DNA of 54,731 nt from JALYRV01 sp036675475 (GCA_036675475.1 JAKFEY010000013.1:1-54731); one strand, 5' to 3'; counted from the stretch's first letter, positions 7,169 through 18,044 are shown. The notes: generated from the letters alone by a model not told the origin. Numbers and translations: made by a program.

Positions 7169-8824
7169 GATCGTCAGTCTTGCGCCGATCTTGAGCGCGT
7201 TCGAGCGGAGCTTGTTCCAGCGCTTGATGTCGGCCACCGTGACGTCGTGGCGCGCGGCGATGGCTGACAGCGTGTCGCCCTTCTTCACGCGGTACGTGAT
7301 CTGGGCCGGCGTCGAGGTCGTGCGCGAGGCGCGCTGCACGGGCGGGCGGGCGCTCGAGGAGTTGGCCGCGAGGGCCGTGGCCTGCGGGCGCGGGATGATC
7401 AGGCGCTGGCCGGTGCGCAGGCGCGCGCGCGTGCTGAGGCCGTTGGCGACCGCGAGCTCGGTGCGCGTCATGCTGTGCTTGCGCGCGACGCCGGCGAGCG
7501 TCTCGCCGCGGCGCACGGTGTAGCGCTTGAAGGCGGCCAGTTCGTCGGGATCGGCTGTCGCGAGCCGCTGTTCGAGCTGCACGCCGCGGCCCGACGGCAC
7601 CTTCAGTTCGTAGCCCGGATAATCCACCGGCGTCGTCCAGCGGCGCAGCTCGGGGTTGAGCTCTTCGATGGCGTCGAGCGAGACGTCGGCCCATTCGGCG
7701 ACGCGGCGCAGGTCGACGGCAGCCGGCACCTTCACCTTGTCGTAGGCGAGCGGCGCGAGCGGCGTGAGCTCGAAGCCGTACTTCGCCGGGTTCTTCGCGA
7801 TGACCATGGCGGCCATGATCATCGGCACGTACTCGCGCGTTTCGCGCGGCAGATAGCTCGACGTGCGCGTGAGGCCCCAGAAGTCGTTGATGCCGGAGTT
7901 CTTCACGGCGCGCTGCACGCGGCCCTGGCCGCCGTTGTACGACGCGAGCGCGAGCGCCCAGTCGCCGTCGAAGATCTTGTGGAGCATCTTCAGATATCGC
8001 GCGGCGGCGACGGTGGATTTTTCAGGATCGGACCGCTCATCGATGAACCAGTCGTAGCGCAGGCCGAAGTCGCGCGCGGTGGGCACCATGAACTGCCACA
8101 CGCCCTGCGCCGACACGCGCGATTTCGCCGACGGCTTGAACGCGCTTTCAATCAGCGGCACGTACGCCAGCTCGAGCGGCACGCCTTCTTCGCGGAACAC
8201 GCGCTCGATCATCGGCATGTAGCGGCCGGCGCGCGTGAGGCCGTCGGTGAGGAACGGACGCAGCGATCCCTGAAACGCCTCGACGTACGAGAGCACGCGC
8301 GAATTGAGGGCGATGGGGAAGGTGCCGAACTGCGCGACGTCTTCGGTGACCGATTCGCGCGTTTTGTCCGACGCTTCCGGCGGCGCGAATGTGGCGTTGG
8401 TCAGCAGCGCGTCGATGACCGCCGCCTCGGCGCGCTTCTCGGTGAAGCCGTCGCCCTGGCGAAGCGCGATCACCTCGAGCGCGTTGATGCGGTCGACCAG
8501 CCGGTCGAAGTGCAGCCGCAGGCGGGGCTCGGTGCGCGCGCCGTAGGGCGACTCCAGCAGCATTTCGATCGACAGATCGAACGCCAGCCGGGCCTGCTCG
8601 AGGTGGCCGCCCTCGAGGTGCTTCCGCCCTTCGGCAAAGCGCCGCTCGGACTCGGCAATCAGCACGTCGATGGGATCCTGCGGCGTCGGCGCCTGGACCG
8701 CGACGGGAGCCGGGGCCTGAGCCTCGGGAGAGGGAACTGGGGGGGTAACGACCGGGCGCTTACCGCCGCCACAGGCAGCCGTGAACGCACCGAGCAGGAT
8801 CAGCGTTGGTAATGTGTGTCTCAT
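7160..8824 (-). CDS. mltD: MltD-like membrane-bound lytic transglycosylase with two LysM domains
   Basis: This enzyme cleaves the MurNAc-GlcNAc bond of peptidoglycan to 1,6-anhydro products. The 554-residue protein has a signal peptide ending near TAACGGG (possible lipobox), a Pro/Ala-rich spacer and a helical region. The SLT/GH23 domain follows, with catalytic Glu in PLIESAFKPSA near residue 225 and the downstream QGVWQFM and ALASYNGGQGRV motifs. Two LysM repeats lie at about 431-478 and 508-553 (YTVRRGETL..., YRVKKGDTL...). I choose ATG 8824 over the longer frame because a good promoter (8866-8894) sits between them. The stop codon is supplied by the repeat array downstream. The gene is single and leftward. 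Confidence 0.9.
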   Translation of the reverse strand: MRHTLPTLILLGAFTAACGGGKRPVVTPPVPSPEAQAPAPVAVQAPTPQDPIDVLIAESERRFAEGRKHLEGGHLEQARLAFDLSIEMLLESPYGARTEPRLRLHFDRLVDRINALEVIALRQGDGFTEKRAEAAVIDALLTNATFAPPEASDKTRESVTEDVAQFGTFPIALNSRVLSYVEAFQGSLRPFLTDGLTRAGRYMPMIERVFREEGVPLELAYVPLIESAFKPSAKSRVSAQGVWQFMVPTARDFGLRYDWFIDERSDPEKSTVAAARYLKMLHKIFDGDWALALASYNGGQGRVQRAVKNSGINDFWGLTRTSSYLPRETREYVPMIMAAMVIAKNPAKYGFELTPLAPLAYDKVKVPAAVDLRRVAEWADVSLDAIEELNPELRRWTTPVDYPGYELKVPSGRGVQLEQRLATADPDELAAFKRYTVRRGETLAGVARKHSMTRTELAVANGLSTRARLRTGQRLIIPRPQATALAANSSSARPPVQRASRTTSTPAQITYRVKKGDTLSAIAARHDVTVADIKRWNKLRSNALKIGARLTIHR

Positions 8825-8865
8825 GCTTTCGCCAACGCTTTCTGCTGGGATAGAAAGCGAGCATG

Positions 8866-8894
8866 AGAGTAGCACCTGCGCGATATCAGGTCAA
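8866..8894 (-). promoter_or_regulatory. Sigma70-type promoter of the MltD-like gene
   Basis: On the minus strand, TTGACC (-35) and TACTCT (-10) are separated by exactly 17 bases. Transcription would begin near 8859, leaving about a 35-base leader before ATG 8824. The match is seen by eye and untested. Confidence 0.45.
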
Positions 8895-8940
8895 CCGTAA
8901 CGTCAATTAACGCTTCAGGTTGCGGGCGTACGAGGATAGG

Positions 8941-10536
8941 ATGCCCCGGCAGTTCATGAGGCCCTCGACGACCACCGCGGCGCTCCTGGCCCTGGCCGCC
9001 TTTGCGGTCAGTTTCTGGTTCGGCGTGAAGACCGCGGCCGGACCCGATCCGTTCGGCTACGTCAGTCAGGCCTACCTGTGGCTGGACGGCACATTGATCG
9101 TCACGCCGCCCGCCGTCCATCTGGGCTCGTTGCCGGAGCGAACGCAATTCCTCATACCGCTCGGATACGGACCGGGCCCGCTGCCGGACACGATCGTGCC
9201 GAGCTATCCGCCTGGACTCCCGCTGCTGATGGCCGCAGGTCTGCTGGTCTTCGGCACGTGGGGCGCGTTTCTTGTCGTGCCTGCCGCGGCCGGCGCCCTC
9301 GTGATCGCCACGTACTTCCTGGGACGACGGCTGGAGAGTGCGGAGGCAGGTCTGGCGGCCGCAGGGCTGCTCGCCCTGAGTCCCGCGGTCATTTATTCAG
9401 GACTCTGGCCGATGAGCGACGTGCCCGCCGCGGCGCTTTGGACCTTGTATCTGCTGGCACTGATCCGAGCCCGCGACGCAGCGCCGGTCACGGCCGGCGC
9501 ACTCGCGGGGCTCGCGATTCTGGTCCGGCCGAACCTCGCGCCGCTCGCCGTCATTGGTGTCTGGCTCATCTGGACGCACACCGGCCAGCCGGCACGGCGT
9601 ATCAGGAAGTTGTCCCTCTACGCCGGGGCGCTGCTGCCGTTCGTCATCTTCCTGGCCTGGTTCAACAACCACCTGTACGGATCGCCGCTGCGCCCAGGGT
9701 ATGGCTCGGTTGACAAGTTGTACAGCGCCGACTTCATCGCGCCCAACGCCGTGAACTACGCGACGTGGATGTGGCAGAGTCAGGGGCTGCTCTTCTGCCT
9801 GCTTGCCGCCTACGGCTGGCTCCGCGGCTTCACGCAACCACCGCTGCGCGCGCTTGCCGTCTTCGCGGCGCTGATCACGGCGTCGTATCTTCCGTACCTG
9901 GTCTTCAACGAGTGGTGGTTCCTTCGCTTTCTGTTGCCGGCGTACCCGGCCATCTTCATCATGACGGCGGCCGGCGCCCTCGCGCTCGCGCGCCGCGCGC
10001 GTCCGGCGATGCGCCGGGCGCTTCTCGTGGCGGCCATCGTGATCGTCGCGACCCACAGCGCCTGGTTTACCGCGCGCGAACGGCCGTTCGGCTTTCGGCA
10101 TGGTGAGCATCGCTTTGCGGTCATCGGCGCTTACGTGCGCGAAGCCCTTCCGCCGAATGCGGCCTTCTTCACGATGCATCACAGCGGAAGCCTGCGGTAC
10201 TACGGCGGCCGCCTGACGGTCCGCTACGACTGGCTGGACAGCGGCTTGCTGGCGCGTGCACGCGCGGCGCTGGAGGATGCGGGCTATGTGACGTATGTCT
10301 TGATCGACGATTCCGAAGAGGCACTGCTGCGGGAACGGTTCACACGGCCGGGCGAGCTGGCATTTCTCGATCAGCCGCCCATCGTCGAATTGCAGTCCGA
10401 GCCGCGCGTCCGCATCTACGCGCTCAGCGATGAACTGCCGCCCGACTGGCCCAAGTACGTGCAGCCAGCCAGGGCAGTGCCCGTCGCGCCGGCGCATCGG
10501 AAGCCTGTGATCTGGGATCCGCCCTCAGGACGCTAG
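8941..10536 (+). CDS. GT39/ArnT-like polytopic glycosyltransferase
   Basis: This 531-residue protein has about ten membrane segments and is probably a GT-C fold glycosyltransferase that uses a polyprenyl-linked sugar on the periplasmic side. The first luminal loop holds the acidic pair typical of this fold (DPFGYVSQAY near residue 37), and the segment SPAVIYSGLWPMSDVPAAAL resembles the membrane core of dolichyl-phosphate-mannose-protein transferases. The C-terminal 150 residues form a soluble domain. ATG 8941 has GAGGATAGG just upstream. The acceptor cannot be told from sequence. The gene stands alone and its stop codon shares the palindrome CTAG with the stop of the convergent aldehyde dehydrogenase gene. 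Confidence 0.75.
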   Translation: MPRQFMRPSTTTAALLALAAFAVSFWFGVKTAAGPDPFGYVSQAYLWLDGTLIVTPPAVHLGSLPERTQFLIPLGYGPGPLPDTIVPSYPPGLPLLMAAGLLVFGTWGAFLVVPAAAGALVIATYFLGRRLESAEAGLAAAGLLALSPAVIYSGLWPMSDVPAAALWTLYLLALIRARDAAPVTAGALAGLAILVRPNLAPLAVIGVWLIWTHTGQPARRIRKLSLYAGALLPFVIFLAWFNNHLYGSPLRPGYGSVDKLYSADFIAPNAVNYATWMWQSQGLLFCLLAAYGWLRGFTQPPLRALAVFAALITASYLPYLVFNEWWFLRFLLPAYPAIFIMTAAGALALARRARPAMRRALLVAAIVIVATHSAWFTARERPFGFRHGEHRFAVIGAYVREALPPNAAFFTMHHSGSLRYYGGRLTVRYDWLDSGLLARARAALEDAGYVTYVLIDDSEEALLRERFTRPGELAFLDQPPIVELQSEPRVRIYALSDELPPDWPKYVQPARAVPVAPAHRKPVIWDPPSGR

Positions 10537-12227
10537 CCGCGCCAGGACGCCTGGACGAACACCTTGTGCGCCTCGCCCAGATCGCGCGCGGCGGGCGTCA
10601 CGATGGTCTTTTCGCCGAGCACGATTTTGCGCTTCTGCGCGATGGCTTCTCGCACGTCCGCCTCGCAAACGAAATCTGTTGATTTGCTGATCTGCTGATC
10701 TGTTGATTTGGCTTCCGGCGCGCTGGAGCGCGCTTCGCCGGGTCTGATCCCCCGGCCAGCCAGAAAGGCGTCGATACGCGACGACAGCTCGGCCGCGGGG
10801 ATGCTCTTCACCACAGGCTTTGCCGCCAGCTTCGGCAGCGAGGGGCTCGTGCGGTTCACGGGTTTCGTCTCCCAGGCGAGGCGTTTAATGTTGAGCAGAT
10901 GCTTCGGCGAGATGTTGTCCGACGTGATGTTGCCGCCCCAGCCGCCGCAGCCGAGCGTCATCGACGGGTCGAGGCCCGTCGTGAGGCCGATCGAGCCGAA
11001 CGTCGACGGCGTGTTCACCGAGATGCGGAAGGCGGGCTTGCGCAGCCCGAACTCCATGATGACCTTCTCGTTCTCCGAGTGGATCGACATGGTGTGGCCC
11101 ATGCCGCCGTACCGGAGAATCTGCATCGACCGCTCGCAGCCTTCCTGCCAGTCGCGCACGGTGTAGGACGACAGCACCGGGCAGAGCTTTTCGATCGAGA
11201 GCGGGAAGTCGCGGCCCACGCCGGTGAGCTCGGCAATCAGCACGCGCGTGCCTTCCGGCGCCTTGATGCCGGCCAGCTCCGCCACCACCATCGCCGACTT
11301 GCCGACCATCTTTGGATTGGGCAGCCGCTGCGGCGTGACCAGGGTCTTCGCGAGCAGCTCGGCCTCCGCCGCCGACAGGAAATACCCGCCGCGCTGCTGG
11401 AATTCGCGCTTCGCGTCGCCGGCGATCGGCTCGTCGAGAATCACCGAATTGGGCGACGAGCAGAGCACGCCGTAGTCGAACGTCTTGCCGGCAATGATGT
11501 CCTCAACCGCTTTCGCGACGTTCGCCGTGCGCTCGATGAAACACGGCGCGTTGCCCGGGCCCACACCATACGCCGGCTTGCCCGAGCTGTAGGCCGCGCG
11601 CACCAGGCCCATGCCGCCGGTGGCCAGAATCACCGCCACCTCGCGCGCCTTCATCAGCTCCTGCGTCCCCTCGAGCGAGACGGTGGTCATCCAGTTGATG
11701 ACACCTTCGGGCGCGCCGGCCCGGCACGCCGCGTCGCACATCACTTCCGCCACGCGCGTGATGCAGCGCGCGGCCGACGGATGCGGGCTCAGCACGATGG
11801 GGCATCGCGCCTTGAGCGCGATCAGGATTTTGTAGATCGCCGTCGACGTGGGATTGGTCGAGGGCACCACGCCCGCGACGACGCCGAACGGCTCGGCGAT
11901 TTCGATGACCTTGCGCTCGTCGTGGCGCGCGATGACGCCCACCGTCTTCATCGGCCGGATGAAGTCGTAAATCGTCTTCGACGCGAACAGGTTCTTCTGA
12001 ATCTTGTCGGGCACGTTGCCGTAGCCCGTTTCGTCGACCGCCATCTGCGCAAACGCGGCGGCGTTGGCCGTCGCGGCCGCGGCGCAGGCGTCGACGATGG
12101 CGTCGATCTGGGATTGGGAGAGCTCGGCCATGGCCGGCGCGGCGGCCTTGGCGCGGCGCGCAAGCGTACGGGCCTCCTGCGTCGAAAGGAGGTCGCGATC
12201 GCGATCTGATGATGATGCCGTGGCCAC
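10533..12227 (-). CDS. CoA-acylating aldehyde dehydrogenase of a bacterial microcompartment
   Basis: The predicted reaction is aldehyde + CoA + NAD+ to acyl-CoA, inside a protein-shelled microcompartment. The 564-residue protein begins with RDLLSTQEARTLARRAKAA, a lead-in typical of BMC-associated aldehyde dehydrogenases. It has the acylating-type catalytic Cys in YGVLCSSPNSVI near residue 254 and the GCGGWGGN motif near 440. A variable linker (about 497-520) is partly encoded by an 8-nt periodic repeat. A 45-residue C-terminal segment (VCEADVREAI...IVTPAARDLGEAH) follows, of a kind I know from several BMC enzymes and which may direct packing. It starts 9 bases after the BMC-H gene and is surely co-transcribed with it. 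The substrate aldehyde is unknown. Confidence 0.85.
   Translation of the reverse strand: MATASSSDRDRDLLSTQEARTLARRAKAAAPAMAELSQSQIDAIVDACAAAATANAAAFAQMAVDETGYGNVPDKIQKNLFASKTIYDFIRPMKTVGVIARHDERKVIEIAEPFGVVAGVVPSTNPTSTAIYKILIALKARCPIVLSPHPSAARCITRVAEVMCDAACRAGAPEGVINWMTTVSLEGTQELMKAREVAVILATGGMGLVRAAYSSGKPAYGVGPGNAPCFIERTANVAKAVEDIIAGKTFDYGVLCSSPNSVILDEPIAGDAKREFQQRGGYFLSAAEAELLAKTLVTPQRLPNPKMVGKSAMVVAELAGIKAPEGTRVLIAELTGVGRDFPLSIEKLCPVLSSYTVRDWQEGCERSMQILRYGGMGHTMSIHSENEKVIMEFGLRKPAFRISVNTPSTFGSIGLTTGLDPSMTLGCGGWGGNITSDNISPKHLLNIKRLAWETKPVNRTSPSLPKLAAKPVVKSIPAAELSSRIDAFLAGRGIRPGEARSSAPEAKSTDQQISKSTDFVCEADVREAIAQKRKIVLGEKTIVTPAARDLGEAHKVFVQASWRG
10674..10711. repeat. 8-nt periodic repeat inside the aldehyde dehydrogenase linker
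   Basis: The plus strand reads as variants of GATTTGCT/GATCTGCT/GATCTGTT repeated about every 8 bases. It encodes the low-complexity linker KSTDQQISKSTD in the aldehyde dehydrogenase. The same style of repeat appears upstream of the secretin gene at 19766-19800. Confidence 0.75.
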
Positions 12228-12236
12228 GGCTGTTTC

Positions 12237-12563
12237 TTATCCCTTGGACGGCTTGCCGGCCGCAGCGCCGCCAGGCGCGGAGGCGGGAGGTGGGCCAGGA
12301 AGGATGCGCTCGAGCTCGGCGTGCGGCCGCGCGATGACGTGCACCGAGATGAGCTCGCCCACGCGACGCGCGGCGGCGGCGCCGGCGTCAGTGGCGGCCT
12401 TTACCGAGCCCACGTCGCCGCGCACCATGACGGTGACGTAGCCGGCGCCGATGTACTCCTTGGCGACAAGGATCACGTTGGCGGCTTTGACCATGGCGTC
12501 GGCCGCCTCGATGGCGCCAATCAGGCCGCGGGTTTCGACAAGTCCAAGGGCGTCGGATGTCAT
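12237..12563 (-). CDS. BMC-H shell protein (PduA/EutM family)
   Basis: BMC-H proteins form hexamers that tile microcompartment shells and provide metabolite pores. This 108-residue protein contains one BMC domain: ALGLVETRGLIGAIEAADAM at the start, KAANVILVAKEYIGAGYVTV in the middle and the pore-to-edge strand VMVRGDVGSVKAATDAG. ISVHVIARPH closes the domain, and a Pro/Ala/Gly-rich tail of about 22 residues follows. It is the first gene of a two-gene unit with the acylating aldehyde dehydrogenase. No pentameric (BMC-P) or trimeric shell gene is within the window, so this locus alone could not close a shell. Confidence 0.93.
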   Translation of the reverse strand: MTSDALGLVETRGLIGAIEAADAMVKAANVILVAKEYIGAGYVTVMVRGDVGSVKAATDAGAAAARRVGELISVHVIARPHAELERILPGPPPASAPGGAAAGKPSKG

Positions 12564-12675
12564 GTGGCGTTTACACCGGGAAGCTGAGCTGCAAAGGCGG
12601 CAAGCCTAACATATTGCAGGAGATACGAGAAAGACGCTACCATACGTTTTTCCCCCAACCGAGGACCATCTCCTG

Positions 12676-13551
12676 ATGCGACGCTTGTTTGCCTGCGCCC
12701 TGCTCGTTGCCCCGCTTGGTCTTGTTGCGTGCGGCGGAGCCGAAGACGCGGCCCCCGTGGCCACGCCTGGCTTCACGGCCTCGAAGACGCGGCTGCCGCT
12801 CGGCAGCCCGGTGGATCTCACGTACACGTTCGACGTCGCGCCCGGCGCGAAGATCGACGGCGACTATCGCGTGTTCGTGCACTTCCTCGACAGCGAAGGG
12901 CAGCAGATGTGGACCGACGATCACGACCCGGCGATTCCCACGTCGCAGTGGAAGCCCGGGCAGAAAGTGCAATACACGCGCACGGTCTTCATGCCCGTTT
13001 TTCCGTACCAGGGACCCGCGACGGTGACGCTCGGCCTCTATAACGGCCCGACCATCGAGAACCGGCTGCCGCTGCAGGGCGAGGGCAAAGGGCGCGAATA
13101 CACGGTGGGAACGCTCGAATTGCTGCCGCAGTCCGAGAACGTCTATCTCGCATTCCGCGAAGGCTGGCACTCGCTCGAGATGGCGCCCGAGGATCCGGCA
13201 CGCGAATGGCAGTGGATGAAGAAGACCGGCACGCTCGCGTTCCGGAATCCACGCGCCAACAGCACGCTCTATCTCGAAACCGACGGCCGCCCCGACTTGT
13301 TTCCGGGCGCGCCGCAGGTGATCACGGTGTTCGTCAACGGCGTGCAGGCGCACCAGTTCCAGATCACGGCCAAGGATCCTGTGCTGCACCGGCTGCCGCT
13401 GACGGCCGCGCAGCTCGGCGATGCAGAAACCGTGGAGATCAAGCTCGAAGCCGACAAGGCGTTCGTGCCGGCACAGATTCCGGGCGCGGGCGGCGACCCG
13501 CGCGAGCTGAGCATGCGCGTGTATCACGCGTTTGTGGAGCCGGCAAAGTGA
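12676..13551 (+). CDS. Lipoprotein of unknown function
   Basis: This 291-residue protein has a clear type II signal peptide (MRRLFACALLVAPLGLVAC, lipid-carrying Cys at 19). The body is beta-rich: an Ig-like first half with ASKTRLPLGSPVDLTYTFDV and a region near 50-110 describing a strand-rich sandwich (DYRVFVHFLDSEGQQMWTDD). A second sandwich-like half starts near residue 150 (REGWHSLEMAPEDPAREWQW) and resembles carbohydrate- or surface-binding folds, with no catalytic motif. It lies divergent from the BMC unit and overlaps the following lytic transglycosylase by 4 bases, so those two are probably translated together. Confidence 0.75.
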   Translation: MRRLFACALLVAPLGLVACGGAEDAAPVATPGFTASKTRLPLGSPVDLTYTFDVAPGAKIDGDYRVFVHFLDSEGQQMWTDDHDPAIPTSQWKPGQKVQYTRTVFMPVFPYQGPATVTLGLYNGPTIENRLPLQGEGKGREYTVGTLELLPQSENVYLAFREGWHSLEMAPEDPAREWQWMKKTGTLAFRNPRANSTLYLETDGRPDLFPGAPQVITVFVNGVQAHQFQITAKDPVLHRLPLTAAQLGDAETVEIKLEADKAFVPAQIPGAGGDPRELSMRVYHAFVEPAK

Positions 13552-14228
13552 ACTTGAAGGTTCTCAGGTTCCTGGGGTTCGTCTGGTTCGTCGGGTTCGG
13601 ATTCCTGAGTCCCGCGTCTGCGGAGATCGTCTATCTCACGTCGGGCCGCACGGTGAACGTGGCGGCGCATCGGTTCGAGGGTGACACGGTGGTGCTGTCG
13701 CTTCGCAGCGGGGGCGAAATGATCATGGCGCGCGGGCTCGTGGCGAAGGTGACGCCGGACGAAGTTCCCTGGGTTCCACCGGTTCCTCGTTCCATGGGTT
13801 CGGTTCCGGTTCCGCGCGTTCAGGACGTTCCGGTGGCGCCTGCGCTCGTGGCGCCCGCGCATGTCGAGGCGCTCATCGCGAAGGCGGCCGAAGCGCACGA
13901 CGTGGATCCGAATCTGGTGCGCGCGGTGATCAAGGTCGAGTCCGCCTACAAGCCGAAGGCGCGCTCGCACAAGGGCGCGATGGGGCTGATGCAGCTGATG
14001 CCCGCGACGGCGCGTGAATACGGCGTGCGGAACGCGTACGACCCGGCGGAAAACATCGATGCCGGCGTCCGGCACCTGCGCAGCCTTCTCGATCGCTTCG
14101 AAGTACGCCTCGCCATCGCCGCCTACAACGCCGGCGCCGGCGCCGTACAGCGCTTCGGCGGGGTGCCCCCGTACAAAGAAACCCGCGACTACGTACGAAA
14201 GGTGTTGGCGTTTGCTGGAGTCCAGTAA
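13548..14228 (+). CDS. Lytic transglycosylase (SLT/GH23 domain), periplasmic
   Basis: The start is GTG 13548, inside the GTGA overlap with the lipoprotein stop. This gives 226 residues: a signal peptide (about 1-23), a short strand-rich N-terminal domain (IVYLTSGRTVNVAAHRFEGD), a Pro/Val-rich linker (about 74-100) and an SLT domain. The domain carries catalytic Glu in IKVESAYKPKA near residue 131, GAMGLMQLMPATA, and AIAAYNAGAGAVQ near the end. It is a soluble or envelope-tethered peptidoglycan lyase, perhaps helping the secretion apparatus encoded just downstream to pass the wall. The signal peptide and linker codons show GGTTC-rich periodic words. The stop codon lies in a 7-nt periodic repeat. 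Confidence 0.9.
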   Translation: MNLKVLRFLGFVWFVGFGFLSPASAEIVYLTSGRTVNVAAHRFEGDTVVLSLRSGGEMIMARGLVAKVTPDEVPWVPPVPRSMGSVPVPRVQDVPVAPALVAPAHVEALIAKAAEAHDVDPNLVRAVIKVESAYKPKARSHKGAMGLMQLMPATAREYGVRNAYDPAENIDAGVRHLRSLLDRFEVRLAIAAYNAGAGAVQRFGGVPPYKETRDYVRKVLAFAGVQ

Positions 14229-14261
14229 TTCTGAACTCTTAACTCACCAACTCTGAATTTC
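14227..14261. repeat. Heptad-period repeat, AACTCTT family, copy 1
   Basis: Variants of a 7-base word follow each other (AATTCTG, AACTCTT, AACTCAC, CAACTCT, GAATTT). The upstream transglycosylase gene ends CAG TAA TTC, so the repeat forms its stop codon. Close copies occur at 25176, 34127 and 54605. Confidence 0.85.
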
Positions 14262-14266
14262 CTCTG

Positions 14267-15498
14267 ATGCAGTACCGCTGCCGCGTGGGGACGTCGACCG
14301 GGGAAGTGATGGAAGCGACCTACGTCGCCGACAGCGAATCACGGCTGCGCGCGGATCTCGAAGAGAAGGGCTTCTTCCTGCTGAAGGCCGATCGCCTCGA
14401 CGGCCTCGCGGGCCTTCGCGTGCCGGGCCTGGCGCTCAGCTCGCGCGCCTCGCGCGGGCGCATCAAGACGGGCGAGTTCCTCATCTTCAATCAGGAGCTC
14501 GCGACGCTGCTCAAGGCGGGCATGCCGCTCGTGCAGTCGCTCGACATCCTCCGCCAGCGCGTCCCGAACCCCGCCTTCAAGCTCGTGCTCGACGATGTGC
14601 ACGAGCGCGTGCGCAGCGGCAGCGCGCTGTCGGACGCGTTCGAGGCGCAGGGCGTGTTTCCCGGCGTCTACGTCGCGTCGCTGCTGGCCGGCGAAAAGTC
14701 GGGCAGCCTCGAGCTCGTCATCCGCCGCTACGTGCAGCACGTCAAGGTCGTCACGGCGGTCAAGAAAAAGACGGTCTCCGCGCTCATCTATCCCGCCATC
14801 CTCTTCCTCCTGTCGATCGGCGTCGTCGGCGTCATCGTGTTCAAGGTGATTCCCGAGTTCGGCGTGTTCTACGAGCAGGTGGGCGGCGGCGAGGCGGAGC
14901 TGCCGTTCCTCACGCGCGTGATCATCGGCGTGTCGAATCAGGCCGCCGCCAACGGGCTCGCGCTGATCGCCATCGTCGCCGCGGCCGTGATCGGCGGGGC
15001 GGTGTGGCTGCGGCAGCCCGGCCAGCGCGCGCGGCTCGATCGACTGCTGCTGGGCGTCCCGTTCTTCGGCCTCGTCGCGCGGCGCTTTGCGGTGGCGCAG
15101 GTCGCGCGCACCATCGCCACGCTGCTCGGCGGCGGCATTCCGCTCGTGGCCGCCATTGAAACGTCGGCCCGCTCGATTGGCAACCGGTTCGTCGCGGGCG
15201 AGCTCGCCACGGTGGCGCAGGAGGTGCGCGAGGGCCGGTCGCTCGGCGAATCGCTGCGCGACCGCCGCGTGTTCCCCGACGTGGCGCTGAAGATGGTGGA
15301 AGTGGGCGAGTCCACGGGCGCGCTGCAGGAGATGCTCACGAGCGTCGCGGACTTCTACGATGAGGAGAACGAAACCGCCCTCGGCCGGTTCGTCACCATC
15401 ATCGAGCCCACGCTGCTGGTCATCATGGGCCTGGTCATCGCCGTGCTGCTGCTGGCGCTCTATCTGCCGATATTCGAATTGTCCTCCGTCGTCCAACG

Positions 15499-15502
<4 letters not shown>
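14267..15502 (+). CDS. Inner-membrane platform protein, GspF/PilC family
   Basis: This is the platform protein of a type II secretion/type IV pilus machine, linking the cytoplasmic ATPase to pseudopilin assembly. The 411 residues contain two tandem T2SSF domains: the first about 65-190 (FLIFNQELATLLKAGMPLVQ), the second about 275-400 (ARTIATLLGGGIPLVAAIE). Membrane segments lie near residues 170, 225 and 380. It begins the operon and overlaps the ATPase gene by 4 bases (ATGA). The N-terminal 60 residues match the small domain usual in this family. Confidence 0.95.
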
Positions 15503-17093
<1,591 letters not shown>

Positions 17094-17097
<4 letters not shown>

Positions 17098-18044
17098 GCA
17101 CGTGGCTCTCGACCGACGCGCCGGCCGCCGCGGTGGAAATCGCGAGCCATCGGGTCACCGTTGTGGGCCTGGGCAAAGGCGCGCAGCCGGTGGTGCAGGG
17201 GTGGGCCTCGGAGGCGCTGCCCGACGGCGCCGTGGTGCCGTCGCTCACCGCGCTCAACATCATCGACACGGCGGCGGTGGGCGAAGCGCTGCGGCGGGCG
17301 ATGGGCCGCGCCGGCGTGAAGGGGAAGCGCGCGGGCCTGATCATTCCCGATCTTGCCGCCAAGGTGTCGCTGGTGCCGTTCGAGACGGTGCCGGATCGAT
17401 CGGAAGATTTGTCCGAACTCATCAACTGGCAGGTCCGCAAGTCGGCGCCGTTCCGCATCGAAGACGCGCAGGTGGCCTTCGTCCCCGGCGCGCCGCATGG
17501 CGAGCGCGGCCGAACCTTCGTCGTGACGATCGCGCGCAAGGACGTCATCGGGCAGTATGAAGATGTCTGCGCCGCCGCCGGCATGCACGCCGGCATCGTC
17601 GACCTCTCCAGCTACAACGTGATCAACGCGGTGCTCGCGGGGCGCGGCCGGCCCGAGCGCGACTGGCTGCTCGTGAGCACGACGCGCGAATCGCAGACGC
17701 TCGCGATCATGCGCGACGATGCGCTGATGTTCTTCCGCAACCGGCCGGTTGAGGGCGACGAGACGCTGCCCGACCTCGTGCACCAGACCGCGATGTACTA
17801 CGAAGACCGGCTGCAGGGCGCCGGCTTCGAGCGCGTGGTGCTGGCCGGCGGCGCGGCGTGGAGCGGCGAAGGTGTGCGGCGCAGCCTGTCGGAGCGGCTG
17901 CACGCGCCCGTGGCGTCCATCGAGCCGCGCCAGGTGGCCGGCTTCACGGGCCGCGAATTCGACGACCTGCAGCCCTCGGCCGCCGACGCGCTGATCGCGC
18001 CGCTCGGGCTGCTGCTGCGAGAAAGGGGGAGCGCAGGCCTTTAG
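17094..18044 (+). CDS. pilM: PilM-like actin-fold assembly protein
   Basis: This cytoplasmic actin-like protein of the pilus alignment subcomplex binds the N-terminus of PilN and contacts the ATPase. In its 316 residues I see ELINWQVRKSAPFRIEDAQV, the typical PilM region linking the two lobes. An RESQTLAIMRDDALMFFR segment corresponds to the second phosphate-binding hairpin, and ERVVLAGGAAW forms the adenosine-side loop. It starts in an ATGA overlap with the ATPase gene. Its last codons and TAG stop come from a palindromic repeat (18031-18051) that has lodged between it and pilN. Confidence 0.88.

Noticed and set aside
7475..8812. Plus-strand open frame of 445 codons across the MltD-like gene
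   Set aside because: Antisense of a gene with recognised SLT and LysM motifs; no protein character.
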